Assembly (NCBI RefSeq): GCF_905147365.1
Contig: NC_056428.1
Coordinates: 2,758,001-2,822,000 of the forward strand
DNA from: Aricia agestis
Taxonomy: Eukaryota; Arthropoda; Insecta; Lepidoptera; Lycaenidae
Direction: 5' to 3'
Length of the DNA: 64,000 bases
Part shown: in pieces, positions 22,101 through 30,291 of the stretch
Layout: the number at the start of each line of letters is the position of its first letter
Numbering within the stretch: the stretch's first letter is position 1
Program-made: the position numbers and the translations under genes
Notes under the pieces: model-generated
The model's database searches: none
What the model saw: the letters and a program-made list of their open reading frames with translations, nothing else
What the model was told of the DNA's origin: nothing

Positions 22101-24384
22101 GTCTGTTTCAGAAAGGTATGGAGATATTTGAGTCCCAGGAAAGCACATAGGATACATTTTATCCCGAAAAAATGTTCAGTTCCTACCAGATAAATAATTT
22201 TTGGCGCAACGGAGTTGCGGGCTTCATCTAGTTTTTTTTTTAAATGAAATAAGGGGGCAAACGAGCAAATGGGCCACCTGGTGGAAAGCAACTTCCGTCG
22301 CCTATGGACACTCGCAACATCAGAAGAGCTGCAGGTGCGTTGCCGGCCTTTTAAGAGGGAATAGGGGAGGGGAATAGGATAGGGGATTGGGCCTCTGGTA
22401 AACTCACTCACTCGGCGAAACACAATGTTTGTAATAATAATTCATAATATTGCAACTCTCTTGGCTTAAATCATTATTTATTTTAGCTTTCAATATCCAA
22501 AACCGAAAAAAATTATGATAGAGATAATTTACCTGGATTAACTTTTTTATACACAGTTCCCACAGGCCCCGATGGCGGTATCTCCTCCTGCCTAGTGTTT
22601 TTGAAGTTGAATGCCGATCCAGCCTTCGCCAGTTGATCCAGAAGCACCTTCTCATCTAAGTCATCTTCGATACGAGCATGCAATGTCATGTGGAAGCCGG
22701 AGAAAAACTGTGAGACATATTTGATATGGTTTGCGCAAGTCCCTTTTCGAACTGTTGGTGCTCCCTCACCCTAAAAGAATAGTTTGGATATTTAGTCCAC
22801 ATTTAAGGAAAAAATATGTTATTTTACTGCATACTGGGTTGATTTTGATAAATTTTTGGCACAAATATAGAGCAACGGAAGGATAAAGGCTTCTATTCTG
22901 GCAAAAGGACTTTAACAGTTTTTTTCCTTTATGGCTACGTCATAGTGTAGATAACATAATATAATTCCTCTATCGTTGATTCGTGGAAATCTATTGTTGT
23001 TGAATGCGACCGCTTGGGAGTTGAAGCAATAATGAAATATTTATATTTTATGTGTATACAATTTACTGATGTAATTAAATGTCCTGCTATTATTATTTTT
23101 TTTGTAACACCCTCAGTTAATAACATCCATAATCATATTGTGAAATCAATAACATGTGTCTAAAGTCTCTTCATACCAAGAAGCATGAATCATTAAGATA
23201 AGATGTAGCTTCTGTTATGTAATATCTTGTAAAGATTGCATTATCTTACCTGCCAATTGATAAGGACATATTTGGATATACTGTTGCTGGGAATGTCCAT
23301 TTTAAGAAAGGCATACTGTATTTTGCCACTATTAAACTCGTCTATTAACTCTGTAAGACCTCCATCACCTTTGCTCACATATTTCAGATCATTTGTCATA
23401 CCGTCGTAACCAAATAATGCCCTGGAATATAAAGTACTTATTAGTATTCAGAGTAGACTGTAGTCTAGACATAGTGTTCCATCCATAAAGTTGTATTGAT
23501 ATTATGATCTCATTTAAACACTATTTTAATGTAACATTTTGTTATTAGTTTTTTGATATGAATTTTAGTACTTTTTTATAGACATGGATAGTGGGTAAAA
23601 ATTTATTAAAACATTCCTAGTAAAACCACGTGATTCAAATTATATGATTAAAGAAGTAAATGTACTTAATCAAAATATATTATTGTTTATTATATTCTAT
23701 AAATTAAAACAATTAAATATAAGATAATAAAGTAGCACAAATATTGATTTACCATTGAAAACTTTTGGAAATCAAATGTATCTGATTAAAATATGTAATG
23801 GCATTAAAAGTAATGACATAAAAAATGTAATTAAAAAGAATTTATGTTACTTTAACGTGAAGAAAGTGTTTTAATGTTAGTATATAAATTGTGACGCATA
23901 AATTAAATTGAGACCGCATGAAACAAGTGAAAGTAACATTAACTTTGTCTTGAATTGTACTTCTAGTACATTCTAAGCCATATTTATGTTACTAAAATAA
24001 GAAATAAAATCATATCCTAGATGTAAATGAACACTAAACCATAAACAGTGCTCAATAATTACAGTTATAACAGTATTATATCTATAAATTGATGACCCAA
24101 GATAAAACGCTTAAAAACTAGGATATGTTAATAATTAGGAAGTACACACCCTGTCCTCAAATATTCCAAGTGGGTAATAAAATTAATACATAGTTTATTG
24201 ATAACATGTATTATAATTATTGACGTAATTAATAAATATAACAAATAAATTAATAAATTCGGGAGTAGAAAAGTAATCGGCAAACGATAAAATTCACTCA
24301 CCAATTAGTGTCCGTTTTTTCGTCCAGAACATCTTTCCATGCGGCTATTAGTGCCTCTTTGTTCTTTTCCAAGTTTATAGCCAT
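11473..24384 (-). CDS. Abp1: Drebrin-like protein / Abp1 (actin-binding adaptor), complete gene of 8 coding exons
   Basis: Seen: coding exons 24384-24302, 23421-23250, 22770-22533, 21396-21299, 21194-21130, 12991-12456, 12210-12112 and 11627-11473 have AG/GT borders and compatible phases. They sum to 1446 nt, giving 481 residues plus stop. Residues 1 to about 135 form an ADF-homology (cofilin-like) domain, with [20 protein letters not shown] near the start and [13 protein letters not shown] at the exon 2/3 join. Residues about 165-220 are a Glu/Lys/Arg-rich coiled coil, about 221-410 a Ser/Pro/acidic linker, and about 420-474 an SH3 domain ([20 protein letters not shown]). Known: DBNL/Abp1 proteins bind F-actin through the ADF-H domain and recruit endocytic and proline-rich partners through SH3 at the cell cortex. 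The order ADF-H, coiled coil, SH3 is diagnostic. Odd: the last codons read through a potential GTGAGT donor before TGA, so an alternative 3' exon is possible. Intron 5 (8.1 kb) holds a mariner-type element and a viral-type helicase ORF. Confidence 0.93.
11595..11945 (-). repeat. Abp1: Degenerate tandem copies of the exon 8 acceptor region inside Abp1 intron 7
   Basis: The sequence around the true exon 8 border (GATCTCGGACTCGTCCGCTG, then TGAGATAGA) recurs in diverged form about every 90-110 bp, near 11706, 11810 and 11908. Each repeat has a GATTCGTCC-like exon-start remnant and an AGAGTGAG or AGTGAGATAGATA flank. Three extra decoy-like 3' splice regions therefore lie upstream of the real exon. 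Confidence 0.7.
11970..12078 (-). repeat. SINE-like family A fragment in Abp1 intron 7
   Basis: It contains CCCATACAAAAAACACAATT and CGTGCGCGAGTCTGACTCGC, the reverse-complement core of the family seen in full at 20001-20441 and 37907-38337. Confidence 0.7.
12112..12210 (-). CDS. Abp1: Abp1 exon 7 (linker end and SH3 start)
   Basis: It encodes [20 protein letters not shown] followed by [13 protein letters not shown]. The ALYDY motif opens the SH3 domain. Acceptor ATATTTCAG, donor CAAGCAG|GTACAC. Confidence 0.92.
12456..12991 (-). CDS. Abp1: Abp1 exon 6 (disordered Ser/Pro/acidic linker)
   Basis: A 536-nt exon starting [20 protein letters not shown] after the acceptor AATTTCAG and ending at donor GTTGAAG|GTAAGC. 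It is rich in Ser, Pro, Asp and Glu and includes the acidic run [10 protein letters not shown]. Pro-rich stretches such as [15 protein letters not shown] could be docking or phosphorylation sites (inference). Confidence 0.9.
13094..13214. repeat. (TA)n microsatellite with an inserted repeat fragment
   Basis: Two alternating TA runs (about 13094-13110 and 13134-13214) surround the fragment CACATTCAGCGACTCATTTT. The same fragment appears in the opposite orientation just right of the mariner element at about 16740-16764. TA is the target of Tc1/mariner insertion. Confidence 0.9.
13216..14042 (+). repeat. Left terminal inverted repeat of the DD41D element
   Basis: About 830 bp, complementary to 15900-16726. 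It contains two tandem diverged copies of a block with TTTTGCAACAAAGATATTC, AAACGGAAAATGTAAAAAAC and TCACCCATTATTATTACGTA. A perfect palindrome GGCCACATGTGGCC sits between the two copies (about 13700-13713). Confidence 0.88.
14200..15654 (-). CDS. DD41D mariner-type transposase, two exons, 365 residues
   Basis: Cuts and pastes the element by DDE/D chemistry (known for the superfamily). Seen: exon 1 is 15654-15459 ([20 protein letters not shown], a helix-turn-helix-like DNA-binding start resembling DUF4817). The donor is CCAAG|GTAAGA and the acceptor ACGTTTTCAG|GTGACGC. Exon 2 is 15101-14200. The splice restores frame (residue 66 Gly), and the two exons sum to 1098 nt including stop. The catalytic residues are Asp161 (WTDESKF), Asp255 (FMHDSCPAH) and Asp297 ([13 protein letters not shown]), with 41 residues between the last two. 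No frameshift or internal stop was seen. Odd: introns are uncommon in transposases of this superfamily. Unspliced, the longest frame would be 14200-15012, missing the DNA-binding part. A relative of rosa/Visitor is most likely; Tc1 itself is excluded by the third Asp. Confidence 0.9.
15900..16726 (-). repeat. Right terminal inverted repeat of the DD41D element
   Basis: Reverse complement of the left arm, with the same internal duplication and the same GGCCACATGTGGCC palindrome (about 16229-16242). It ends CTAATTTCCAGTCGCCCTGT followed by TA. Confidence 0.88.
16735..17134 (+). repeat. Dispersed repeat (GAGTCGCTGAATGTGTTGCT ... CAGCTAGTA) with terminal (TA)n
   Basis: The repeat runs from AAAAATGAGTCGCTGAATGT through AACGGTTGGACCGATTTCGC and GTGACACGAAGTTCACCGGG to CAGCTAGTA, then a (TA)n tail. 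A reverse-complement copy lies at 32828-33203 and a shorter one at 47163-47310. It resembles non-autonomous lepidopteran repeats. The mariner-type element interrupts the TA-rich tract at its start. Confidence 0.75.
17135..17702 (+). repeat. Dispersed repeat mosaic
   Basis: It contains GAATCGGCTCCAACGATTTT, an ATCGATAAA stretch, GCAGATGGCGTTATTAAGTA and the hairpin ACCGAGCAAAGCTCGGT (about 17396-17412), followed by a GC-rich piece with GGCATAGGCCTTCTCCAGTC. The latter resembles LINE-derived fragments. No intact gene was seen. Confidence 0.55.
17703..17909 (+). pseudogene. Cys/Arg-rich open fragment of unknown origin
   Basis: A GC-rich 68-codon frame with a Cys cluster ([14 protein letters not shown]), followed by Arg/Ser/Pro-rich sequence. 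It breaks off where the next repeat begins (ATTATAAATGCGAACGAGTA). Base composition differs sharply from its neighbours. It could be a fragment of a transposed gene or of a LINE; no protein family is recognised. Confidence 0.3.
17917..18963 (+). CDS. Virus-derived superfamily 1 RNA helicase domain (endogenised, possibly retroelement-borne)
   Basis: Seen: a 348-residue frame with every core motif of alphavirus-like (Viral_helicase1) helicases in order: [10 protein letters not shown] (26-34), II IVDEA (93-97), [11 protein letters not shown] (121-128), IV THRSPMD (155-161), V TIHEAQG (228-234) and VI VAISRH (261-266). Known: these NTPases unwind RNA during replication of positive-strand RNA viruses; helicases of this type have been reported in insect retrotransposon proteins. 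Inferred: this is an endogenous virus-type helicase. No polymerase follows motif VI. The frame ends about 80 residues later and a poly(A) tract follows, which fits a retroposed or retroelement-borne copy. The first ~24 residues come from a dispersed repeat (ATTATAAATGCGAAC start), so the true start is unknown. It lies antisense in Abp1 intron 5. Whether it is expressed is unknown. Confidence 0.85.
   Translation: MRTSICLTLTLKTLNRFLLLLLKTNGVPGCGKTTWIINNFNEETDVIITTTIEAAEDLKQRLSLRTGNKVKDKVRTMASLLVNGTKETYKRLIVDEALMNHFGSIVMANQLTGANDVILIGDINQLPFIERENLFKLNYTRPNLVTSITQELSCTHRSPMDVAYALSMVYNNIYSSKEIVRSLKLMKYSGARIPKTNLNTLYLVHTQEEKAALTNTGYGSGTDSRVLTIHEAQGLTSPSVIIIQTKSRKLAIHDSVPHAVVAISRHTNTCVYYTDTDGDAVASFIKRATEVSTEHIRDYNIKMAIKDRNDKVLSHMAGRFDTERCLFNNLETPPSLSDPSPPSQCHNI
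18964..19200 (+). other. 3' region and poly(A) tract behind the helicase ORF
   Basis: After the stop codon come about 200 bp of non-coding sequence with an AATAAA at about 19087, then CA/TA-rich sequence and an uninterrupted A run at about 19169-19196. The layout is that of a reverse-transcribed polyadenylated RNA or a LINE 3' end. The target-site duplication could not be determined. Confidence 0.7.
19366..19560. mobile_element. Fold-back MITE (195 bp)
   Basis: The arms carry TTTTCTTGCACTTTTTCCAC and its complement GTGGAAAAAGTGCAAGAAAA; inside them, CACGACCGGTTTCGAAAT pairs with TTTCGAAACCGATCGTG. The loop is CATGTGTACTTGTACACAC. It is non-coding. Confidence 0.9.
19660..20832 (+). repeat. 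Dispersed repeat with CAGCTAGTA tail, interrupted by SINE-like family A
   Basis: The start has AAAATCGTAGAGG and CTGTTTGTCTGTTTGT, then CGCTGGACCGATTTCAATG. The end has ATGCGGGCAACAGCTAGTA. The middle is interrupted by the family A copy at 20001-20441. The 3' tail motif is shared with 52215-52240 and 17090-17100. Confidence 0.6.
20001..20441 (+). repeat. SINE-like family A, near full-length copy
   Basis: Starts CGGCCAAGTGCGAGTCGGAC, continues CGCGCACGAAGGATTCCGTA and TTTTTGTATGGGAGC, and ends CCCTTTGGGTACGGAACCC. About 440 bp with no ORF. Other copies or pieces lie at 11970-12078, 24740-25090, 25780-25860, 26275-26510, 37907-38337 and 41521-41880. Confidence 0.8.
20949..21078. mobile_element. 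Fold-back element in Abp1 intron 5
   Basis: Left-arm elements TTGTGTTGTATTGTCAGT and CTTCAAATTTAATTGTTAAT are complemented by ATTAACAATAAAATTTGAAG and ACTGACAATACAACACAA. A partial repeat of one arm follows at 21090-21118, just downstream of exon 5 in the direction of transcription. Confidence 0.8.
21130..21194 (-). CDS. Abp1: Abp1 exon 5 (coiled coil, second half)
   Basis: A small 65-nt exon encoding [20 protein letters not shown]. Acceptor TTTTTTAG, donor CAAAA|GTAAGT. Its two-base phase joins the linker exon at 12991 across the 8.1-kb intron. Confidence 0.87.
21299..21396 (-). CDS. Abp1: Abp1 exon 4 (coiled coil, first half)
   Basis: It encodes [20 protein letters not shown] followed by Lys/Arg/Glu-rich heptad-like sequence (residues about 165-197). 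Acceptor CATTTCAG, donor GAGAAGAG|GTAATA, phase 0 at its 3' end. Confidence 0.9.
21430..22070. other. Abp1 intron 3 sequence without a distinct feature
   Basis: AT-rich intron between exons 4 and 3 (minus strand). No gene was seen. Confidence 0.5.
22075..22225 (+). repeat. Dispersed repeat fragment (GCGCAACGGAGTTGCGGGC family)
   Basis: It holds AAAATGCGAAAATGTGTCTG, GAGTCCCAGGAAAGCACATA, CATTTTATCCCGAAAAAATG and CGCAACGGAGTTGCGGGCTT. Inverse orientation to 11200-11400. Confidence 0.65.
22228..22430 (+). repeat. SINE-like family B, partial copy in Abp1 intron 3
   Basis: Starts with a T run then GAAATAAGGGGGCAAACGAG, CACCTGGTGGAAAGCAACTT and CTTTTAAGAGGGAATAGGG, ending near CTCACTCGGCGAAACACA. 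It lacks the distal third present in the copies at 25905 and 50470. Confidence 0.8.
22533..22770 (-). CDS. Abp1: Abp1 exon 3 (end of ADF-H)
   Basis: Residues 86-164, beginning [20 protein letters not shown] and containing [19 protein letters not shown], the actin-binding helix region of Abp1-type ADF-H domains. Acceptor TTCTTTTAG, donor CCAG|GTAAAT, phase 1 at its 3' end. Confidence 0.92.
22800..23240. other. Abp1 intron 2 sequence
   Basis: AT-rich intron with no recognised element. Confidence 0.5.
23250..23421 (-). CDS. Abp1: Abp1 exon 2 (ADF-H core)
   Basis: Residues about 28-85, including [20 protein letters not shown] and [18 protein letters not shown]. The acceptor follows TTATATTCCAG and the donor is CAG|GTAAGA. 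The exon ends in phase 0. Confidence 0.92.
23425..24298. other. Abp1 intron 1 sequence
   Basis: About 880 bp, very AT-rich, with no recognised element or gene. Confidence 0.55.
24302..24384 (-). CDS. Abp1: Abp1 exon 1 (start codon, ADF-H beginning)
   Basis: The ATG at 24384 opens [20 protein letters not shown], the usual start of the ADF-H domain in this family. The exon ends in the split Trp codon TG|G before GTGAGT. No earlier in-frame start was preferred. The 5' UTR and promoter were not defined. Confidence 0.9.
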
Positions 24385-25258
24385 TTTACATTATTTATTT
24401 ATCAGTATGTTTGTAGAATATTATTTGTTTTATTAAAATTATTCCGCTTTTTCACTGACTCACAAGTCACAACACTTGTCACAAAATCATAGACAAATGA
24501 CAACTGACAAGTCATAGACATATTTTCTTTTCGTCCCGGTCGGGACAGGCAAAGGGAGCGTTGCCCATACAGCCATTTCTGAAGGCCGAAGCCAATGGAG
24601 AATGTTACCTAATTTTGATTATTAGCAGTCCACATTCTCTGTCAAAAATAAAGAATATTAGTGAAAGAATTACTTGGATACGTTAATTAGTTCGCGATTT
24701 ATAAGCAAAACAAGTTGTAACTATACGACCCGGCGCCCGGTAACGGTGTGACGTCATAGCACAATTCCGCCGCGCGGGCCCCATACAATAAACGTGATTT
24801 TTTGCTCTATCTCAATAACGGCAACAGGTAGGCACTTGAAATGTTCACCAAGGCCTTAATTATGTATATGTGTACTTTAATAATAATATTATAATAAAAT
24901 AAAAAATTAAGGGTGGCAAAAATCACAATTTTTGGCCTATTTTGCTCTATAACGGTATTGTGTATTCATGAGCAAGTCCGATTAGTAAAAAAATACATAT
25001 GAATAATCGGCCAAGTGCGAGTCGGACTCGCGCACGAAGAGTTCCGTACCACCACAGTGATTTTTGTATGAGAGGCCCCCATAAAGGCGCAGCAGCTAAA
25101 TCAAATGACATTCGAAAACCGTATGTTTAGTGTAGTTTTTAAATTTGTTCTTAAAAAAGGAGAAATATGTCGACGCGATTCGCAGCAGTTTTTGCTCAGC
25201 GATGATGAATCAGTCAGTCAGTCAGTCAGGACATGTAATTTTATAAGTATAGATTGAA

Positions 25259-25505
25259 GAATCTATATATATAAAACTCAAAGGTGACTGACTGACTGAT
25301 TGACATAGTGATCTATCAACGCACAGCCCAAACCACTGGACGGATCGGGCTGACATTTGGCGTGCAGGTAGATGTTATAACGTAGGCATCCGCTAAGAAA
25401 GGGTTTTGATAAATTCCAACCCCAAGGAGTTCAAATAGGGGATGAAAGTTTGTATATAATAATATTTCTTAACGCGAGCGAAGCCGCGGGAAAAAGCTCG
25501 TGTTA
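25259..25505 (+). repeat. Dispersed repeat (ATATAAAACTCAAAGGTGAC family)
   Basis: Starts TATATATAAAACTCAAAGGT, then GACTGACTGACTGATTGAC, CCACTGGACGGATCGGGCTG and GCGAGCGAAGCCGCGGG near its end. The layout is typical of short lepidopteran non-autonomous repeats. It is non-coding. Confidence 0.7.
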
Positions 25506-25904
25506 CCTAATTTTGATTATTAGCATTCCATATTCTCTGTCAAAAATAAAAAATACCAGTGAAAGAATTACTTCGTTATACGTCAATTAGTTTCCGATAT
25601 AAATCGGAAAGCAAAACAAGTAGTTGTAACCGTACGACGCGGTCGCCTGTGACTTCACACTACTATATTATTACACTATTATACGTGTACTTTAATATTT
25701 AATAACTACTATATGATGACACTATTATATGTGTACTTTAATATTTAATAATAATATTAAAATAAAATAAAAATTTAAGGGGGGCTCCCATACATAAATC
25801 ACTGTAGCGGTACGGAACTCTTCGTGCGCCAGTCCGACTCGCACTTGGCCGATTATTTATTTGTATTTTTTTACTAATCGGACTCGCTCATGAATACACA
25901 TACC

Positions 25905-26245
25905 GTTATTTTTTTTTTATGAAATAAGGGGGCAAACGAGCAAACGGGTCACCCGATAGAAAGCAACTTCCGTCGCCCGCAGCATCAAAAGAGCTGCAGG
26001 TGCGTTGCCGGCCTTTTAAGAGGGAACAGGGTAATAGGGGAGGGTAAGGATGGGATGGGAAGGGAATAGTGGAGGATAGGGAAGGGAACAGGGTAGGGGA
26101 TTGGGCCTCCGGTAAACTCACTCACTCGGCGCAACACAGTGCAAGCGCTGTTTCACGCCGGTTTTCTGTGAGAACGTGGTATTTCTCCGGTCGAGCCGGC
26201 CCATTCGTGCCGAAACATGGCTCTCCCACGTCTAAAATAGACGAC
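25905..26245 (+). repeat. SINE-like family B, long copy
   Basis: The T-run border is followed by ATGAAATAAGGGGGCAAACG, AGAGCTGCAGGTGCGTTGCC, a G/A-rich simple stretch, TGGGCCTCCGGTAAACTCAC, CGCTGTTTCACGCCGGTTTT and CATGGCTCTCCCACGT at the end. About 340 bp, non-coding. Confidence 0.82.
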
Positions 26246-26639
26246 GTCTAAAATAGAGAATAAGTTTAATTTATATAGCAAAATAGGCCAAAAATTGTGA
26301 TTTTTGTATGGGAGCCCCCTTAATTTTTTATTTTATTATAATATTATTATTAATTATTAAAGTACACATATAATTATTAAGACCTTGGTCAAAATTTCAA
26401 GTGCCTACCTGTTGCCGTTGTTGAGATAGCGCCAAAATTCACGTTTATTGTATGGGGCCCGCGCGGCAGAATTGTGCTATGACGTCACAAGCGGTCGCGG
26501 GACTGTTAGCGGGAATCGATATTTTTCGAAACTTTGAATCCCTATAAAATCAAAACTACTAGGTATTTTTGACTGCAACAAAAACTAGTGTATTTGTATA
26601 CACACAGGCTTTACTGTGACAAAATTTCTAGCAATTTGG

Positions 26640-28130
26640 CATACCTAGTAACATTCTCCATTCTTTTATAATAATACCATCTGAAATAGAAATTCACAAA
26701 CACTGACCTCCATTACACAAGTACGCTGGACTGATGATACCCTTTGAAATGACAGCTATTTTTTGTGCCTATTTGAAGCGGAATCAGCTCCTCCATTATT
26801 AGGGATAGGAACAAAATTTGACGTAAAAATGACGTTTGAAAGTCGCCATCATGTCGCCATATTGGCGCTGATAGCAGTAGTGGGAGTATTTGGAACTACT
26901 AGTGATGTACACTGTCTTTTCTATTATCGATGAAATGTTTCCAGATTCAGATAATGTCGACCATTAGGACAAAAATATTAAATTGAATAATACAAACGCT
27001 ACATATTTGTATTAAAGATTACAGACTTCCTCTACGTAATTTAGATAGGTGTAATAAATTAACAACGATTTCATACGTAGATAACGTGATGTAGCAGTAC
27101 CTATCTATAATCCATTTATTTTTACCAGTTAGCACTACGAAAAACTAAAAACAAAACTGAAGATAAGCTTCATAACGAAAACTATGTTGTATTGTATTTT
27201 CTAATTTCATTTCTTATATTATCAAAGTAGTGCTACAGTGTATCGTATTAAAGCTGAACAAAGCTGAATAAGTGTTCTGTGTGATTAGACCCTAACTAAT
27301 CTCATCATATAATATTATTAAGCGGAAGAGTTTGTTTGTTTGAACGTTTTAATCTCAGGAACTGCTGGTCCAATTTGAACAATTATTTCAGTGTTAGACA
27401 GCCCATTTTATATATTTTATCACACTGAGACTAATAGGAGCTAAGAAATAGAGGGAAATGTGGAAAAAGCGGGGGAATGTATAACGTGAAGGATTATTTA
27501 TTTTGATATTTATATATCTGTATATTACATTATCATATTTCATTGATCCAATTTACGCTATATGTGGTTTCAATAGCCAATGGAGAGCGCTAACGCTGAC
27601 AGGTATTGACGTCAGGGTTACTAGATCTCAGAGAATTCGATATGTCAAAAGACATCGTCATTTTTATTATGGCTTGTTTTTTGTTATTTCAGCAAGATTA
27701 TCCAAGTATATAATTAGAAAAATAATTACATTACATTAGGTATTTGAAACATATTAACGAACAAGAAATTAAAAACTCTTTTTTATATTAAATAATTGGC
27801 AACACCTATTTCTATGACCGTATTGGATCCAATCTCTCAGCAAATGTCAAAAATCTTTGATCAAGGAAGAAATGAATCATATGTCTATATTACATTAACT
27901 TTAAATTTGACGTATTATGACGTCGAACTACTGGTAGTTATGTCTATTGTGCCCACGTGGTGCCTATCATAAGGCCTAACTCCTAACTGCACAAACTTTG
28001 GCACAAACTAATAGGTAACTAACTAAAGACGTAAGCTAGTCGTCATTAATGTTGAACTCATTACTTAATTAAATATAGAAAATAAAACAACAAAAATATT
28101 TTAATATTTATTTATAATGCAATTATTCAA
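26640..28130. other. Intergenic sequence between Abp1 and TBC1D12/14
   Basis: No convincing exon was seen. The plus frame 27503-27739 has no recognisable content. The piece at 27320-27400 (GTTTGTTTGAACG, CAGGAACTGCTGGTCC) looks like a dispersed-repeat remnant. Confidence 0.5.
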
Positions 28131-28136
28131 ACTTAC

Positions 28137-28241
28137 TTGTAATCGACTAAGAGCTGAGGACCAAATCGGTCACGTGGCTTCAGCTGAATTAAAACTCCGT
28201 TAGCTACTTCCCTGAACAACCTTTTCTGGTAATCTGCGTGC
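28137..28241 (-). CDS. Candidate internal exon of an unidentified gene
   Basis: Seen: a 105-nt phase-0 frame flanked by an acceptor (CACGGCCTGCCAG) and a strong donor (TACAA|GTAAGT). It encodes HADYQKRLFREVANGVLIQL then KPRDRFGPQLLVDYK. The residues look protein-like, but no family is recognised and no partner exons were found between the two host genes. About 40 nt of it resemble an oppositely oriented segment at 28497-28540, so it may instead be part of an old fold-back repeat. Treat as unproven. Confidence 0.3.
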
Positions 28242-28529
28242 TGGCAGGCCGTGGGTGGTGGGTGTAGTGAAAAACATGGAAAAAATGTAGGTTCAGCGAA
28301 TTTTTTTTCCAAATAGTTGCTCTGTACTTCCTGTGCACCCAATATTTTTTTAAATCGAATCGAAATGTGCAACCAATAATTTTTTTAAATCGATCGGGTG
28401 GTGGGAGGGGGTTGCCAGCGTTAACTAAAAGTGGCGAAATTATTATTTTTTTCATGTGGGTTTAGCTGTGTTGGCTTTTTTGGCTATTGAGGCCACATGT
28501 GACATGACCGATTTGGCCGCCAGCTCTAC

Positions 28530-30128
28530 TTCGATAATGTAGACAATATTTTACAACTTAAAATATGAGATGGCATTATCCTTGTCTATAATATCAGTCG
28601 ACGTCACAACTCCATTTTATTATACCGACAAATATTTATGATAATTCATAGAAATATTATATTTATACATCCATAATCCAATTTTAGGACTTTTCAACAT
28701 AATTATACATTTTCTCAGCGACTAAAGATATTACGTTCTGCTCGGAAATTGACAAATCTTTAATTTTTAACTCGAATTTCGTATTTATTTGAACTTTTTC
28801 GATTTAATTTTAAATTTAAAAAATCTGTCATAACAGACCATAGCTACAAAGACAATATCGTAATTTATAATTCATAATATTATTATTTAATTAATTACAT
28901 GATTGAAATATTTTACATTTTAACAATTTCATTTTTTTCTGGACAAGTCAGAAATTACTACCGTAGATGGCTGGTGTTTCTTGGTGTTTTTTTTTAATAT
29001 TTTCAATAATTCGTCAAATTTTACCCATCTAAGACAATATTAAGTGCAAAACGTAAATAGTGAGCATTATAAAAATACTAAAATTCTAATTTCGCCGTGG
29101 CAAGAAATTACATTCAACTTAAAGCTTTCATACATTTACAATAAAATTAACCAAATAACTTTAGAATCATAATATTTTAAATCAAATATCGTTATAATAG
29201 ATATCATAGACTACATTAGATATTATTAATTTAAACGAAATCAACTAAACTACATCAAGAATCTTTGAAATATTATTAGTACAGAATTTTTATTTAAAAA
29301 TGCTATACTAGTAGCAAGCCAAAGTATCTCGATGGACTCGATAAAAGTTATAATATAATATGTACTATAATTTAATGCACTAACGAATTTACTTCGTTTC
29401 TTTAACGATTAGGCCGGTCCTACTACTCGTTGTTTTATGCAATGGCACAATATACAAAGGCCAGTGAAAAAAATGTTCTATTCAAGTATAAAAAAAACAA
29501 TTAGAATAAGTAGGCATAGACCGCGGACTTTAGGATCACTCGGCGGTGTACAACTACCAATTGCATGTCACCATCTGGACAGCGTTAAAATTTAACACTA
29601 CGTTTTTTGGGATCTTGTTGCATTTAACTATTTAACCTAATAAAATAGTGTAACTAAAGCCAACTTAAAACACTATCGTTATTGCATGTTGACTTGTGTC
29701 AGTTTGAGTTACAATTATTGATGATTAAATACCATACTAATCCCTCTGTTTCGTCGTACTTAAGGAACGGCATGATATATTTTGGACAGATGATCATTAT
29801 TAGTAACAACTCAGTCTAAACCAGTGTACCTCATGGTCTTTTTACACTGAAGTTAACCAGGAACGATTTTCATCTGAGCCTTGTATACAGTAAAGTTTAA
29901 CAATATTCAAACATTTAAATAACTTAATTAGAATATAATTGACAAATTCAATTTATTTACACAAATACAAATGACATGAGATATACCTATTACAGATAGG
30001 TAAAAGATTTTTAGGAAAAGAGATATTCGAATTGAGAAGATTGGCAGAAAAATTACATTTAATAGTATTAAGTATAATATTTATATTTATTTACAATAAT
30101 TTCCTTTCAAGTATAGGTATTAATACAC
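28530..30128. other. AT-rich intergenic sequence
   Basis: No exon or recognised repeat was seen. It may include the 3' UTR end or termination region of the TBC1D12/14 gene, but no site can be named. Confidence 0.5.
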
Positions 30129-30130
30129 TT

Positions 30131-30291
30131 ACGGCCGTTCCCAATATTTGATCTATCTCTGGTTTTGCCCTACTAGAGATAGGAATAGCTCAGATTAGAC
30201 ATTAGAGACATATATTTTATGTTAATTGTGAGCTATTCCTATCTCTAGTAGGGCAAAACCAGAGATAGATCAAATATTGGGAACGGCCGTT
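30131..30291. mobile_element. Long near-perfect fold-back element (161 bp)
   Basis: The arms of about 65 nt are nearly identical, including ACGGCCGTTCCCAATATTTG with CAAATATTGGGAACGGCCGT and ATCTCTGGTTTTGCCCTACT with AGTAGGGCAAAACCAGAGAT. The loop is about 30 nt. It lies about 500 bp downstream of the TBC1D12/14 stop codon, so it may be within the 3' UTR. Confidence 0.9.

Larger units (their letters stand above)
24540..26640. repeat. Repeat cluster upstream of Abp1: direct and inverted copies
   Basis: The segment TTACCTAATTTTGATTATTA with its following ~150 bp occurs at about 24606-24770 and again at 25502-25660. The next piece, TGTGACGTCATAGCACAATT with GCGCGGGCCCCATACAATAA, recurs in inverted orientation at about 26420-26500. 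Family A cores lie at 25006-25090 (plus) and 25780-25860 (minus). The result is a large imperfect inverted arrangement in the 2 kb immediately upstream of the Abp1 start codon. Confidence 0.7.
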
